This document shows positions 15,549-24,726 of a DNA stretch of 64,000 bases, in pieces. The notes beneath the pieces were generated by a model. The model ran no database searches. It was given only the letters and a program-made list of their open reading frames with translations, and was not told the DNA's origin. The stretch's first letter is position 1; every line of letters starts with the position of its first letter. The translations under genes were made by a program, and so were the position numbers. The DNA is from Marinobacter litoralis (GTDB taxonomy: Bacteria; Pseudomonadota; Gammaproteobacteria; Pseudomonadales; Oleiphilaceae): positions 839,370 to 903,369 of the forward strand of contig NZ_QMDL01000002.1 in NCBI RefSeq assembly GCF_003336705.1, read 5' to 3'.

Positions 15549-16562
15549 ATGATCAAGCCTTCATTCGCTACGCTGATCACTTTAGCGCTGCTCGTCTCGT
15601 CGGGCTGTGCACTGACTCAGCCACACTCCAATTCGAGCCGCTTCACGCCGGCAACACTGTACGAAAGCGTAGTGATTGACCCACGCTCGCGCCAATCCAT
15701 TCCGCTTGAAAAAGCCGTTAACACACTGTCTAAAGCCGATGTCGTCGTGATTGGCGAATATCATGGCCACCAAGCCTCTCACCTTCTTCAGGCGCGAGTG
15801 CTGAAGCACCTGCACGCCATCAATCCACACATAGCCCTGACACTGGAACAATTCAATCTGGACCATCAGGACGATCTGGACGACTATCTCGCCGGGCGCA
15901 CGGGTGAGACGGAAATGATCGAAGACGCCGATGCCTGGGACAATTATCGCGGCTCTTACCGGCCCATCATCGAATACGCGCGCGCCCACAATCTTCCGGT
16001 GATCGCTGCCAATGCCCCGGCGCTAACGGTTCGCTGTGTCGGCCGAATTGGGCCCGACTACCTCAATGCACTACCCGATAAACAACGGCAAAAACTGCCC
16101 GCACACCCCTTCCGGGATACACCGGCCTATCGGGAAAAGTTTATCGAAGCCATTTCCGGCAGCCACGGTGCAAGCGACCCCGCAATAGCAGATCGCATGG
16201 CCAACGTTTACAAGGCCCAACTCTTGCGCGATAACACCATGGCCAGCCGTATTTTGCAGGCTAGAAACAGCTACCCGGGGCATCAAGTGCTGCATCTGAC
16301 GGGCACCTTTCACAGCGAGGAGAAACTCGGCACGGTCGCTCTGCTGCAGAAACGCGCTCCGGAGCTGTCGGTTGCTGTTCTAAGCCCGGTGTTCTGGCCC
16401 TCAGATCAACCAGCCCCGTCTTTGGAGGAACATCGGCGCAAAGGCGATTTCTTGTATCTGATTCAACCTTTGCCACCGGAATTTCGGGATCGTGAACGGC
16501 GGAATAGCGCTATGAAAGAACGTTTCAAACGCCGCTCAAATGCCACTTGCGAGCAAGACTAA
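15549..16562 (+). CDS. ChaN-like haem-binding lipoprotein (Tiki/EreA superfamily)
   Basis: 337 residues. A lipoprotein signal ends LLVSSGC (Cys19). The conserved core reads ADVVVIGEYHGHQASHLLQA, then HIALTLEQFNLDHQDDLDDY, YRPIIEYARAHNLPVIAANA and, near the end, HQVLHLTGTFHSEEKLG. These Glu-His, Glu-Gln, Asn-Ala and His-x-x-Gly-x-x-His elements define the ChaN/DUF399 fold, known for haem binding in Campylobacter ChaN. It is therefore a predicted periplasm-facing lipoprotein for iron or haem acquisition, or a metal-dependent hydrolase of the Tiki-like group. No TonB receptor or haem transporter lies nearby. It is convergent with the GH84-like gene, three bases from its stop. Confidence 0.85.
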   Translation: MIKPSFATLITLALLVSSGCALTQPHSNSSRFTPATLYESVVIDPRSRQSIPLEKAVNTLSKADVVVIGEYHGHQASHLLQARVLKHLHAINPHIALTLEQFNLDHQDDLDDYLAGRTGETEMIEDADAWDNYRGSYRPIIEYARAHNLPVIAANAPALTVRCVGRIGPDYLNALPDKQRQKLPAHPFRDTPAYREKFIEAISGSHGASDPAIADRMANVYKAQLLRDNTMASRILQARNSYPGHQVLHLTGTFHSEEKLGTVALLQKRAPELSVAVLSPVFWPSDQPAPSLEEHRRKGDFLYLIQPLPPEFRDRERRNSAMKERFKRRSNATCEQD

Positions 16563-16565
16563 TCG

Positions 16566-17633
16566 TCACTGGGTTTGCACCATCTCGTCGGTCACCAGAT
16601 AGTCGCCGGCGAGCCAGCGCATAATTTCGCTGGCCGCCGGATGATCAAAAGCATCGTAGGTGTGTGCTAAGGCACGCTTTCGCTCCTCGCTGAGCCGCCC
16701 CAACCCCGCATCCTGCAAGCTCAACAAATCCTGCTGAATCTGGTTTGCCAATTCTTCGCCAAGCAGCTCACGGGCAGCATGATGAAAAGCCCGGCCGTAC
16801 TGGTAGTCCGGCCCCAGCCGGTAGGATTCCGCCAGCGTCAAAGCCGGGATCGAGGTCAACACCGGCTGCAGCGCCGGATTAATAGCATGGCCCGCCAAGT
16901 GCGCCGCATTAGCCGCTGGCCGGCCGGTAAAGGCTCTGAGGTGCAGGTGCCGAGACATTCGGTCGCCATCGTTCACCGGATAGTTATCCCACAACACCGG
17001 TTTGCGCCCCAGACGGTCGCCCACCCGCTTTAAATGCCCCGGGGAGATTTCCCGGGAACAGACTTCCTCACCGGTCCAGAACACCCGTACATCTTTATCA
17101 AGCTCGGCCCCCAGCGTTTCAAGATAATCCGAAGGTCGTTCACCGAACACACGATCCAGCACCGGATCATCGGAATAATAGGTCGGGCAGATGCTGAACA
17201 TGGTTGCGTCACTGTGCGCTTTCACCCAACGCATAATCTCGGCCTGAGTACTCGCCAGCGACGGCGTTTCCGAGCGCATATCATCAAACAGAATGGCCAG
17301 CTCCTGCACCCCGATCCGGTCCAGCGCTTTTAATTTGGCCGCCAAAGCGTGGCGCGCGTTCTCGTCGAACTGGTTAAAGATCTCGAACGGACTCAAACCC
17401 ACGCCGAAGCGAACGCCTTCGTGTTTGCACAATTCAGCGAAGTCAGCCAACGCTGAAAATTCTTCAGCCGGATGCGACTCCTGCCAGCGCCTGCGCAAAT
17501 AAGGGTCAGCTTTGGGTGCGTAGAGGTAAAAGCCATAGCCGTGCCCGGCCAAGGTCTTCAACAGCTTGCGCCGTTCGGGCCACGTCCACATGGGGCCGTA
17601 AAACCCTTCGATCATACCGAGTTCAACTGTCAT
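16566..17633 (-). CDS. GH84-like beta-N-acetylglucosaminidase domain protein
   Basis: 355 residues, no signal peptide, so cytosolic. It begins TVELGMIEGFYGPMWTWPER, the signature start of the GH84/NAGidase barrel. Other family segments are YGFYLYAPKADPYLRRRW, the catalytic Asp pair in ELAILFDDMRSETPSLA, and VLWDNYPVND. GH84 enzymes remove N-acetylglucosamine by substrate-assisted catalysis using that Asp-Asp pair. Here the barrel is nearly alone, without the flanking domains of secreted clostridial or Bacteroides enzymes. A GTG at 17654 is in frame; AAGGAG ten bases before the ATG at 17633 favours the latter. The gene is divergent from an acyltransferase. Substrate is unknown: a peptidoglycan-derived or nucleotide-linked amino sugar is possible. 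Confidence 0.82.
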   Translation of the reverse strand: MTVELGMIEGFYGPMWTWPERRKLLKTLAGHGYGFYLYAPKADPYLRRRWQESHPAEEFSALADFAELCKHEGVRFGVGLSPFEIFNQFDENARHALAAKLKALDRIGVQELAILFDDMRSETPSLASTQAEIMRWVKAHSDATMFSICPTYYSDDPVLDRVFGERPSDYLETLGAELDKDVRVFWTGEEVCSREISPGHLKRVGDRLGRKPVLWDNYPVNDGDRMSRHLHLRAFTGRPAANAAHLAGHAINPALQPVLTSIPALTLAESYRLGPDYQYGRAFHHAARELLGEELANQIQQDLLSLQDAGLGRLSEERKRALAHTYDAFDHPAASEIMRWLAGDYLVTDEMVQTQ

Positions 17634-17804
17634 ACCTTGTTTGCTCCTTGGCACTGGCTTTCAGCCATCATACACCTGTCCCGAAACCGTCTTCGATCCA
17701 ACAACCATGAACGGATAGTCAGTTTCGGGCAACCGAATTGTATACTTGCCCAGGCTCAGGCCGGCTATGATAAACGCACATCGTCACCGGAACTTACCAA
17801 CGCC

Positions 17805-18848
17805 ATGCAGAACAACCAAAGTCGCCTGACAGCCTTGGACGCACTTCGCGGCATTGCCGCGCTCGGCGTTGTTCTGTTCCATTTCCTGCCTTACTACAAT
17901 GAACTTTACGGTCACAGCTTTGACAGCCCCGCCTTTCTGGAGTTCGGGCGCTACGGCGTGCATCTGTTTTTCATGCTCAGCGGTTTCGTCATTTTCATGA
18001 CGCTGGAGCGCACCCAGACCGCCGGCTGGTTTGGCCTTGCCCGAGCATTCCGGCTGTTACCCGCCTTGTGGGCCGGCATCGCGTTGACCTTTCTTTCCGT
18101 ACATTGGCTTGGCCCCGAAGACCGCGCCGTCGAACCGGTGTCAGCGCTTTTGAATATGACCCTTCTGCACGAATATCTGGAGCATCCGCATGTTGATGGG
18201 GCCTATTGGAGCCTGGTGATTGAAGCCAACTTCTATGTCTGGATTGCGCTGCTTTTTTACGGACTGAAGAGCTGGCAACGGCTTCGCCCTGCACTCTGGC
18301 TGTGGGCTGCAGCCAGCTATATAGGCGTGATTTGGTGGAAGGCGATTCCGGAATCAATGGACTTTCTGGTGAAGGATCTGTTGTTCGTGCGTTATGCACC
18401 GCTGTTTATCAGCGGCATGCTGCTCTTTCGCTGGCACAAATACGGCAAACCACCCGTCGCCGATGTCATCTTGCTGGTTCTGACCGTCGGCCATTGCCTG
18501 ATCGCCTACAAAGCCCCCTACAACCTGTTCGTTCTCGCCTGCTACGGCGTTTTCATTCTGGCTGCCAGCGGTCGATTAAGCGTGCTATCCCGTCCGGGCC
18601 TGATATGGCTGGGAAGCATTTCCTATACCCTCTATCTGGTCCATCAAAATATTGGCTATGGACTGATCACGCTGTTTTACCAGTGGGGGCTCCCCGGCCC
18701 TATGGGCGTTGGGTTGGCTCTCTGCACGGTCATTGCGCTGGCTTCAGCCCTTCATTATGGCGTTGAAAAGCCGGCCTTAAGCGCTTTCCGCCAGTGGCGG
18801 AACTACCGCACCCGAACCACCGCGGCCAGCCCCGGCGAAGGCGCCTGA
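17805..18848 (+). CDS. Acyltransferase 3 family integral membrane protein
   Basis: 347 residues with about ten membrane segments. It opens RLTALDALRGIAALGVVLFH, the family hallmark (LDALRG and the active-site-associated His), then YGVHLFFMLSGFVIF, FRLLPALWAGIALT and, near the end, ISYTLYLVHQNIGYGLIT. These proteins move acyl groups, often acetyl or succinyl, onto sugars of LPS, capsule or secondary metabolites. The in-frame upstream extension to 17472 overlaps the divergent GH84 gene and lacks family sequence, so the ATG at 17805 is used. No polysaccharide cluster surrounds it, so it may modify LPS, or glucans, at a distance. The acceptor is unknown. Confidence 0.88.
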   Translation: MQNNQSRLTALDALRGIAALGVVLFHFLPYYNELYGHSFDSPAFLEFGRYGVHLFFMLSGFVIFMTLERTQTAGWFGLARAFRLLPALWAGIALTFLSVHWLGPEDRAVEPVSALLNMTLLHEYLEHPHVDGAYWSLVIEANFYVWIALLFYGLKSWQRLRPALWLWAAASYIGVIWWKAIPESMDFLVKDLLFVRYAPLFISGMLLFRWHKYGKPPVADVILLVLTVGHCLIAYKAPYNLFVLACYGVFILAASGRLSVLSRPGLIWLGSISYTLYLVHQNIGYGLITLFYQWGLPGPMGVGLALCTVIALASALHYGVEKPALSAFRQWRNYRTRTTAASPGEGA

Positions 18849-19024
18849 ACGATTTATTTGTGCCTCGCCCCGCACCTAGACATATGTCGTAATTCGCGCA
18901 GTTTTTACTGCACATCCTCCGCCAAGTATGCAAACCTGAACTAAACTGTTCAGCAGTACCCGCTGGCACGATCGCCCAGCTCCTCCAACACACAATTAAA
19001 ACAATACAACAGGCTGGAAAGAAC

Positions 19025-20101
19025 ATGAAAATCCGCTCCTTTATATCGGCGACCGTGCTCGCCGTAGCCACCACGTTTTCTGCTTCGCAGGCGCTTGCTC
19101 AAGAAAAATTCACATTAAAACTCGCCGAAACCTGGGGGCCGAACTTCCCCATCTTCGGTGACACCACCAAACGTTTTGCCGAAACCGTTGAAAAAATGTC
19201 CGACGGTCGCCTGAAAATCCGCATCGACTCGGCCAACAAACACAAAGCTCCGCTGGGTGTTTTCGACATGGTGAAGGCAGGCCAGTACGACATGGGCCAC
19301 TCCGCCTCCTATTATTGGAAGGGCAAAGTACCCGAAACGTTGTTCTTCACCAGCATGCCGTTCGGCATGAACGCCATGGAACAGTACGCCTGGTTCTACC
19401 ACGGTGGTGGCATGGAGCTGATGCAGGAAGTGTATGAGCCCCACAACATGCTGTCGTTTCCCGGCGGCAACACCGGCATTCAAATGGGCGGCTGGTTCCG
19501 TGAAGAAATCAAGTCATTGGACGACCTGCAAGGTCTGAAAATGCGGATCCCGGGATTTGCCGGCGAAGTCTTCGCCGAAGTGGGCGTAAACCCCACCAAC
19601 ATTGCACCGGGTGAGCTGTACACCGCCCTTGAACGCAACACCATTGACGCCGTTGAATGGGTTGGCCCGGCGCTGGATTTGCGCCTTGGCTTCCAGCAAA
19701 TTGCTGACTACTACTACACTGGCTGGCACGAGCCTGCGACCGAACTGCAATTCTTGATCAACAAGCGCGTGTGGGAAAAACTGCCGGCGGACCTGAAGGA
19801 AATCATGCGCGTAGCCATGCGCACCGCCTCCTACGACATGCTGGTGCACTCTCAGCACGCCAACGCGGAAGCTTGGGCGAACATCAAAAAGGACTACCCC
19901 AACGTCCAGATCAAACGGTTCCCGGCTGACATCTTCCAGGCCATGTACGATGCCAACAAAAAGCTGCTGAAAGAAACCGCTGAAAAGAGCCCAATGGCTA
20001 AAAAGATCATCGATTCACAGCTGAGTTACCAGAAACAAAGTCGCGCCTATACCGAAATTTCTGAACGCGCATACCTCAACACCATGGGAGAAGTTCAGTA
20101 A
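19025..20101 (+). CDS. dctP: TRAP transporter substrate-binding protein DctP, 2-oxo/hydroxy acid type
   Basis: 358 residues with signal peptide ending ASQALA. It is a periplasmic solute-binding protein of the DctP family: LAETWGPNFPIFGDTTKRFA at the start, GLKMRIPGFAGEVFAEVGV carrying the conserved carboxylate-binding Arg, and TIDAVEWVGPALDLRLGFQQ. The EWVGP segment plus YYTGWHEPATELQFLIN resembles the TakP/lactate-binding subgroup, as I remember it, so a 2-oxo or 2-hydroxy monocarboxylate is the likely ligand. It is the first gene of dctPQM. A hairpin with a T run follows it, which would let the binding protein be made in excess over the membrane subunits. Confidence 0.92.
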   Translation: MKIRSFISATVLAVATTFSASQALAQEKFTLKLAETWGPNFPIFGDTTKRFAETVEKMSDGRLKIRIDSANKHKAPLGVFDMVKAGQYDMGHSASYYWKGKVPETLFFTSMPFGMNAMEQYAWFYHGGGMELMQEVYEPHNMLSFPGGNTGIQMGGWFREEIKSLDDLQGLKMRIPGFAGEVFAEVGVNPTNIAPGELYTALERNTIDAVEWVGPALDLRLGFQQIADYYYTGWHEPATELQFLINKRVWEKLPADLKEIMRVAMRTASYDMLVHSQHANAEAWANIKKDYPNVQIKRFPADIFQAMYDANKKLLKETAEKSPMAKKIIDSQLSYQKQSRAYTEISERAYLNTMGEVQ

Positions 20102-20123
20102 ACTCTGGGCCATGCTGAATCAG

Positions 20124-20160
20124 AGCCGGGATCGCTCTTGAAAAGTGGTTCCGGCTTTTT
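20124..20160 (+). terminator. Intra-operon terminator or attenuating hairpin after dctP
   Basis: AGCCGG and CCGGCT close a long hairpin with further G-T-rich pairing, ending in five T residues. It lies between dctP and dctQ, where partial termination would favour the abundant binding protein. Confidence 0.7.
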
Positions 20161-20207
20161 CATTTAAAAGCCACATAAAACATCCGCTCAGCGGAGGAAG
20201 AGGTTTA

Positions 20208-20753
20208 ATGCGCTGGATTATCAGACTGGATGAGGGCCTGGCCTGGCTCTCGAAACTCTGCGGCTGGATCGCCTGCGTGGCCATGATCCTGATGGCCGCC
20301 AACGTGTTTTATGACGTTGTCACTCGCTACGTATTCAGTGACGTGTCGATTGGCATGCAAGAGATGGAATGGCACCTGTACTCGGTGGTCTTCCTGATGG
20401 GGATTCCCTACGCGCTGCGCACAGACGGCCACGTACGAGTGGACGTGTTCTACACCAACTGGCAACAGAAAAACAAAGCCTGGATCAACCTGATTGGCGC
20501 TCTGATCTTCGTTATCCCCTTTGCGTACCTGATCGGCGTGTATGGCTATAGCTTCGCCGTTGACGCCTACGAGATGGGTGAAGGCAGTGGCGATCCCGGC
20601 GGTTTACCCCATCGCTGGATCATTAAATCGGTTATTCCTGTCAGTGCGTTCTTTATCGGTACCGCCGGTTTGAACATGATCACCTACGCAATCCGCGTAC
20701 TGGCCGGTGAAAAATCCTACGAAAGCGAACACAGCGCAGGAGGTTTGGCATGA
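20208..20753 (+). CDS. dctQ: TRAP transporter small membrane subunit DctQ
   Basis: 181 residues with four predicted membrane helices. Family features are the N-terminal helix with NVFYDVVTRYVF, the re-entrant motif GMQEMEWHLYSVVFLMGIPY, and RTDGHVRVDVFY on the first cytoplasmic loop. GGAGGAAGAGG eight bases upstream fixes the ATG at 20208; the frame is open to 20145 within the preceding hairpin. The stop overlaps dctM by four bases (ATGA). DctQ scaffolds the large subunit in sodium-driven uptake of the ligand captured by DctP. Confidence 0.93.
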   Translation: MRWIIRLDEGLAWLSKLCGWIACVAMILMAANVFYDVVTRYVFSDVSIGMQEMEWHLYSVVFLMGIPYALRTDGHVRVDVFYTNWQQKNKAWINLIGALIFVIPFAYLIGVYGYSFAVDAYEMGEGSGDPGGLPHRWIIKSVIPVSAFFIGTAGLNMITYAIRVLAGEKSYESEHSAGGLA

Positions 20754-22045
20754 TCGGTATGATTATGTTCCTCGTTGCCCTGTTCATGCTGATGTTCGGG
20801 TTCCCCGTTGCCTTTACCTTTGGCGGCGTTGCGCTGTTTTTTGGCATCTTCGCCGAAGGCATGGACCTGTTTGCCTTCATGCCTTATCGCATTATGAGTG
20901 TCATGCAGAACACGGTGCTGATGGCCGTGCCCTTGTTCATTTTCATGGGCGTGATTCTTCAGCGCACGAAGCTGGCCGAGCAACTGCTGACCTCAATGGG
21001 CCGCTTGTTTGGCGGCTTGCCGGGTGGTTTGGCCATTTCCACCATTCTGGTGGGTGCATTGCTGGCGGCCTCTACCGGCGTTGTGGGCGCCAGCGTGGTC
21101 GCCATGGGCTTGATCTCCCTTCCGGTCATGCTGGCCCACAATTACGACAAACGACTGGCCACAGGCACTATTTGCGCCTCGGGCACCCTCGGGCAGATCG
21201 TGCCACCCTCGATTATTCTGATTATTCTGGGTGATGTACTGGGCCTACCGGTTGGCGACTTGTTCAAAGCCGCAGTCGGGCCAGGCATGGTGCTGATTGG
21301 CCTGTATATTGTTTATATCCTGTTCCTGACCCGCTTAAAACCGCAGACGGCCCCGGCCATGCCACCGGACGACAGCATCAGCCGCGGCAAAGAAATCCGT
21401 AATGCGCTACTGGCGATTATTCCGCCTTTGGCACTGATCGTGGTGGTTCTGGGCTCTATCTTCACCGGTATCGCCACCCCCACCGAATCCTCTGCACTGG
21501 GCGGTGTTGGTGCCGTGATTCTGGCCATCATTTACCGCCAGTTCAGTTTTAAAATGGTGTGGGATGCATCCAAAGACACCGTGAAAGTAACGGCCATGGT
21601 CTTTGCCATTCTGATTGGTGCGACCGCCTTCTCCATGGTGTTCAGCTATACCGGCGGTGACTACTTGCTGGAAGAGTGGCTGATGATGCTGCCGGGCGAA
21701 CAGTGGGGCTTCATTATCCTGGCGATGGTGGTGATTCTGGTGCTGGGATTCTTCATCGACTTCGTGGAGATTTCCTTCATCATCGTGCCAATTCTGGCAC
21801 CCGTGGCAGAAGCCATGGGCATCAACATGCTCTGGTTTGCCATTCTGATTGCCATGAACCTGCAAACCAGTTTCCTGACACCGCCCTTCGGGTTCTCGTT
21901 GTTTTATCTTAAGGGCGTTGCGCCCGCCGAAGTGAAAACAACCGACATCTATAAGGGCATTATTCCGTTTATTCTCATTCAAATTCTGGTGTTGGCGATG
22001 ATTGTCATCTTCCCGGAATGGTTCGGAATGAGCGCCACCTACTAA
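20750..22045 (+). CDS. dctM: TRAP transporter large membrane subunit DctM
   Basis: 431 residues, about twelve hydrophobic segments. Typical DctM motifs are GFPVAFTFGGVALFFG, LFIFMGVILQRTKLAEQLL, STGVVGASVVAMGLISLPVM and GTLGQIVPPSIILIILGD in the first half, and TPPFGFSLFYLKGVAP near the end. It forms the elevator transport domain that drives sodium-coupled uptake. Translation is coupled to dctQ by the ATGA overlap. A GC-rich hairpin follows the stop by 13 bases. Confidence 0.94.
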   Translation: MIGMIMFLVALFMLMFGFPVAFTFGGVALFFGIFAEGMDLFAFMPYRIMSVMQNTVLMAVPLFIFMGVILQRTKLAEQLLTSMGRLFGGLPGGLAISTILVGALLAASTGVVGASVVAMGLISLPVMLAHNYDKRLATGTICASGTLGQIVPPSIILIILGDVLGLPVGDLFKAAVGPGMVLIGLYIVYILFLTRLKPQTAPAMPPDDSISRGKEIRNALLAIIPPLALIVVVLGSIFTGIATPTESSALGGVGAVILAIIYRQFSFKMVWDASKDTVKVTAMVFAILIGATAFSMVFSYTGGDYLLEEWLMMLPGEQWGFIILAMVVILVLGFFIDFVEISFIIVPILAPVAEAMGINMLWFAILIAMNLQTSFLTPPFGFSLFYLKGVAPAEVKTTDIYKGIIPFILIQILVLAMIVIFPEWFGMSATY

Positions 22046-22058
22046 GCTACCGATAAAA

Positions 22059-22085
22059 GGCAGGCCGGACTGTTCCCGGCCTGCC
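22059..22085 (+). terminator. Terminator-like hairpin after dctPQM
   Basis: A perfect 10-pair stem (GGCAGGCCGG/CCGGCCTGCC) with a 7-base loop is followed by CTCTT, so the T run is weak. Confidence 0.7.
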
Positions 22086-22201
22086 CTCTTCACCTCTCTC
22101 ACCTTGCCCAAGCCTGATCATTTTATATACAATCCAAGGAGTGCGACTCTCAGTCTGGCTTTCGGGACCGCCTGGTATTACAACCAACGGGAGCCTGGAT
22201 T

Positions 22202-23512
22202 ATGTCTAGCAGCAACGCCCAAAAGGCTACGCATTCAGGCAAGGACGCTTCGCACCTTCTGAGCATTCCTCATGAGGCGCGCCAGCCTGATCGGGAACCT
22301 CACAGCTACGAGCGCTGGTTGCTCGAAAAATTCATCCGCTTCGCGGGCTCTCCCCCCATTCGCTTCCAATTGTGGAATGGCGACTGCATTGAACCCGAGC
22401 ACCAAGCCACCCGTTTCACCCTAACCCTTAACGACTCCAAAGCGCTTTATGCCTTGGTAACCGACCCGAACCTCGCTATGGGCGATCTTTACAGCGCCGG
22501 GCGACTCGACATCGACGGTGACCTGACCGACTTTCTGGAAACCGTGTACCGCTCGGTTCACGCTGCCCGAAAACAGTGGCCGAAGTGGTTAGATAACCTT
22601 TGGAAGAACCCGAATCCACGCTCTTCCGATCTGTCGCAAGCCAAAGAAAACATCCACCACCATTACGACCTTGGCAACGACTTCTACAAACTGTGGCTGG
22701 ATCAGGCTGAAATGCAGTACACCTGCGCCTACTATGAACACCCGGACAATACGCTGGAGCAAGCTCAGCTGGCCAAGCTTGAGCACGTCTGCCGAAAACT
22801 GCGGCTAAAGCCCGGCATGACGGTCGTGGAAGCGGGCTGTGGCTGGGGTGGTTTGGCCCGCTATATGGCTCGTCATTATGGCGTTACGGTTCGTTCCTAC
22901 AACATCTCCCGGGAACAACTCGACTACGCCAAAGCCGAGGCCGAACGGCAGGGCCTAACCCGGCAAATCACCTATGTAGAAGACGACTACCGCAACATTG
23001 AAGGCCAGTACGATGCGTTTGTGTCCATAGGCATGCTCGAACACGTGGGCAAGGAGAACTACCCGGCCCTATCAAACCTGATCAAGCGCAGCTTGAAACC
23101 CGACGGTATGGCCTTGCTCCACAGTATTGGACGCAACCGCCCCATGCTCATGAACGCCTGGATCGAAAAGCGCATTTTCCCCGGTGCTTACCCACCCAGC
23201 ATTGCCGAGTTCATGCAGATATGCGAACTCAATGACTTTTCAGTGCTGGATGTGGAAAACCTGCGTTTACATTACGCCCAGACCCTGAGCCACTGGCTGG
23301 AGAACTTTACCCGGCACGAGGACACCGTGACCGCGATGTACGATGAAAGCTTCACCCGTGCCTGGCGATTCTATTTAGCAGGTTCAATCGCCGCGTTTCG
23401 GGCGGGCTCGCTGCAACTGTTCCAGGTTGTTTTCAGCCATGGCGATAACAATCGGGTGCCGCGAACCCGTCAGGATTTGTACGCTACCCCGACCACACCG
23501 GAGCACTCATAA
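22202..23512 (+). CDS. Cyclopropane-fatty-acyl-phospholipid synthase-like SAM methyltransferase
   Basis: 436 residues, about 50 longer than E. coli Cfa. Residues 1-120 are the N-terminal lipid-binding region (GDLYSAGRLDIDGDLTDFLE). The methyltransferase core holds HHHYDLGNDFYKLWLD, the SAM-binding EAGCGWGGLARYMARHYGV, SIGMLEHVGKENY and HSIGRNRP, and ends with a helical C-terminus (RAWRFYLAGSIAAFRAGSLQ). It transfers a methylene or methyl group from SAM to unsaturated membrane acyl chains. The next gene, a flavoprotein reductase, overlaps by one base. That pairing is not seen with ordinary cfa and suggests a further step such as reduction or desaturation to a branched, methyl or furan fatty acid. 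The gene symbol is left empty for that reason. Confidence 0.87.
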   Translation: MSSSNAQKATHSGKDASHLLSIPHEARQPDREPHSYERWLLEKFIRFAGSPPIRFQLWNGDCIEPEHQATRFTLTLNDSKALYALVTDPNLAMGDLYSAGRLDIDGDLTDFLETVYRSVHAARKQWPKWLDNLWKNPNPRSSDLSQAKENIHHHYDLGNDFYKLWLDQAEMQYTCAYYEHPDNTLEQAQLAKLEHVCRKLRLKPGMTVVEAGCGWGGLARYMARHYGVTVRSYNISREQLDYAKAEAERQGLTRQITYVEDDYRNIEGQYDAFVSIGMLEHVGKENYPALSNLIKRSLKPDGMALLHSIGRNRPMLMNAWIEKRIFPGAYPPSIAEFMQICELNDFSVLDVENLRLHYAQTLSHWLENFTRHEDTVTAMYDESFTRAWRFYLAGSIAAFRAGSLQLFQVVFSHGDNNRVPRTRQDLYATPTTPEHS

Positions 23513-24636
23513 TGGAAACCTTCGATGCCATCGTCGTGGGTGCCGGCCCGGCCGGCTCCACCCTCACCCATGCTCTGGAGAATGCCGGCAAGAACGTTTT
23601 GATCATTGATAAAACGTCGTTTCCCAGAGACAAAACCTGTGCCGGCTGGGTAACGCCGGCGGTGCTTGAAAGCCTTCATGTTGATATTAACGATTACCGC
23701 CAACATCGAACGCTGCAGTCCATCAGCCGATTCCGGATCGGCATGATGGGCCAAAGCCCGGTGGAGAATTGTCATGGCAGCGTGGTCAGTTACGGCATTA
23801 GACGCTGCGAGTTCGATGCCTACCTGCTGGACCGGGTCCAATCCCGCAAACAACTGAACACCCCGGTAAAGTCCATCACCCGGGATAACGGCCTCTGGCA
23901 GATAAACGGACAGTGGCAAGCCCCGCTCTTGGTCGGAGCGGGCGGGCATTTTTGCCCTGTTGCGAAGCAGATCGGCGCTGGCCCGGGGAAACATGAAACC
24001 GTTGTAGCCGCCAAAGAAGTGGAATTCGAAATGACGCCAGCTCAGGCCAAAGCCTGCGAGGCTCGGGGTGACACGCCGGAGCTGTGGTTTTGCCGCGATC
24101 TCAAAGGCTACGCTTGGGTCTTCCGAAAGGGCAACTTCCTGAATATCGGCCTCGGGCGGGAAGACAACCATCAGCTGACAGAGCACCTGGAAGCCTTTGT
24201 GCAAGACATGAAACAGTCCGGGCGAATTCCCAGCGATCTGCCCGGCCGTTTCAAGGGGCACGCATACTTACTGTATGGCCATGCCCAACGTCCCCTGCTG
24301 GATGATGGGGTTCTATTAATTGGTGATGCCGCCGGACTGGCCTATACCCAAAGCGGTGAAGGCATCCGGCCCGCTATTGAGTCCGCGTTAATTGCCGCCA
24401 AAGTCATTCTGAACGCGCCGGATTATTCCGCTTCGTCACTGCAACGCTATAGTGAGCAAATTTCTGAGCGGTTTGGCCACCGTGCCGCGGAACAGGAGCG
24501 CGGATTTGAAGTGCCCGATTGGCTCAAGCAACCTATCGCCAGTTCCTTGATGCGGTCACATTGGTTCACCCAGAAAGTCGTCACAGAAAAATGGTTCCTG
24601 CATCAAGAAATTCCGCCCCTGGACCTTGCTGTCTAG
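23512..24636 (+). CDS. FAD-dependent oxidoreductase, geranylgeranyl-reductase-like
   Basis: 374 residues of the PHBH/GGR flavoprotein fold. The dinucleotide motif VVGAGPAGSTLTHALENAGK is at residues 8-27, PRDKTCAGWVTPAVL marks the GGR-like subgroup, and the second FAD motif LLIGDAAGLAYTQSGEGIRP is near residue 265. Relatives reduce isoprenoid or acyl double bonds, or hydroxylate. Its ATG overlaps the stop of the cyclopropane-synthase-like gene by one base (TAATG), so the two are translationally coupled and probably act on the same lipid. No NADPH partner is encoded nearby. The reaction is not known. A strong bidirectional hairpin follows it. Confidence 0.8.
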   Translation: METFDAIVVGAGPAGSTLTHALENAGKNVLIIDKTSFPRDKTCAGWVTPAVLESLHVDINDYRQHRTLQSISRFRIGMMGQSPVENCHGSVVSYGIRRCEFDAYLLDRVQSRKQLNTPVKSITRDNGLWQINGQWQAPLLVGAGGHFCPVAKQIGAGPGKHETVVAAKEVEFEMTPAQAKACEARGDTPELWFCRDLKGYAWVFRKGNFLNIGLGREDNHQLTEHLEAFVQDMKQSGRIPSDLPGRFKGHAYLLYGHAQRPLLDDGVLLIGDAAGLAYTQSGEGIRPAIESALIAAKVILNAPDYSASSLQRYSEQISERFGHRAAEQERGFEVPDWLKQPIASSLMRSHWFTQKVVTEKWFLHQEIPPLDLAV

Positions 24637-24643
24637 AACGCAC

Positions 24644-24671
24644 AAAGGCCGGGCAATGTTGCCCGGCCTTT
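24644..24671. terminator. Bidirectional terminator between the flavoprotein and porin genes
   Basis: AAAGGCCGGGCAA and TTGCCCGGCCTTT form a 13-pair stem. On the plus strand GGTTTTCC follows. It lies between convergent genes and can serve both. Confidence 0.85.
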
Positions 24672-24726
24672 GGTTTTCCTCGCGCCAACCATTGGCGTGA
24701 CCATGGTTGCGGTTTGGAGATACGGC

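Noticed and set aside
18960..18990. Sigma-54 promoter before dctP (TGGCACG at about 18964)
   Set aside because: The -12 GC is absent at the required distance (CCCAGC instead), so only the -24 half matches.
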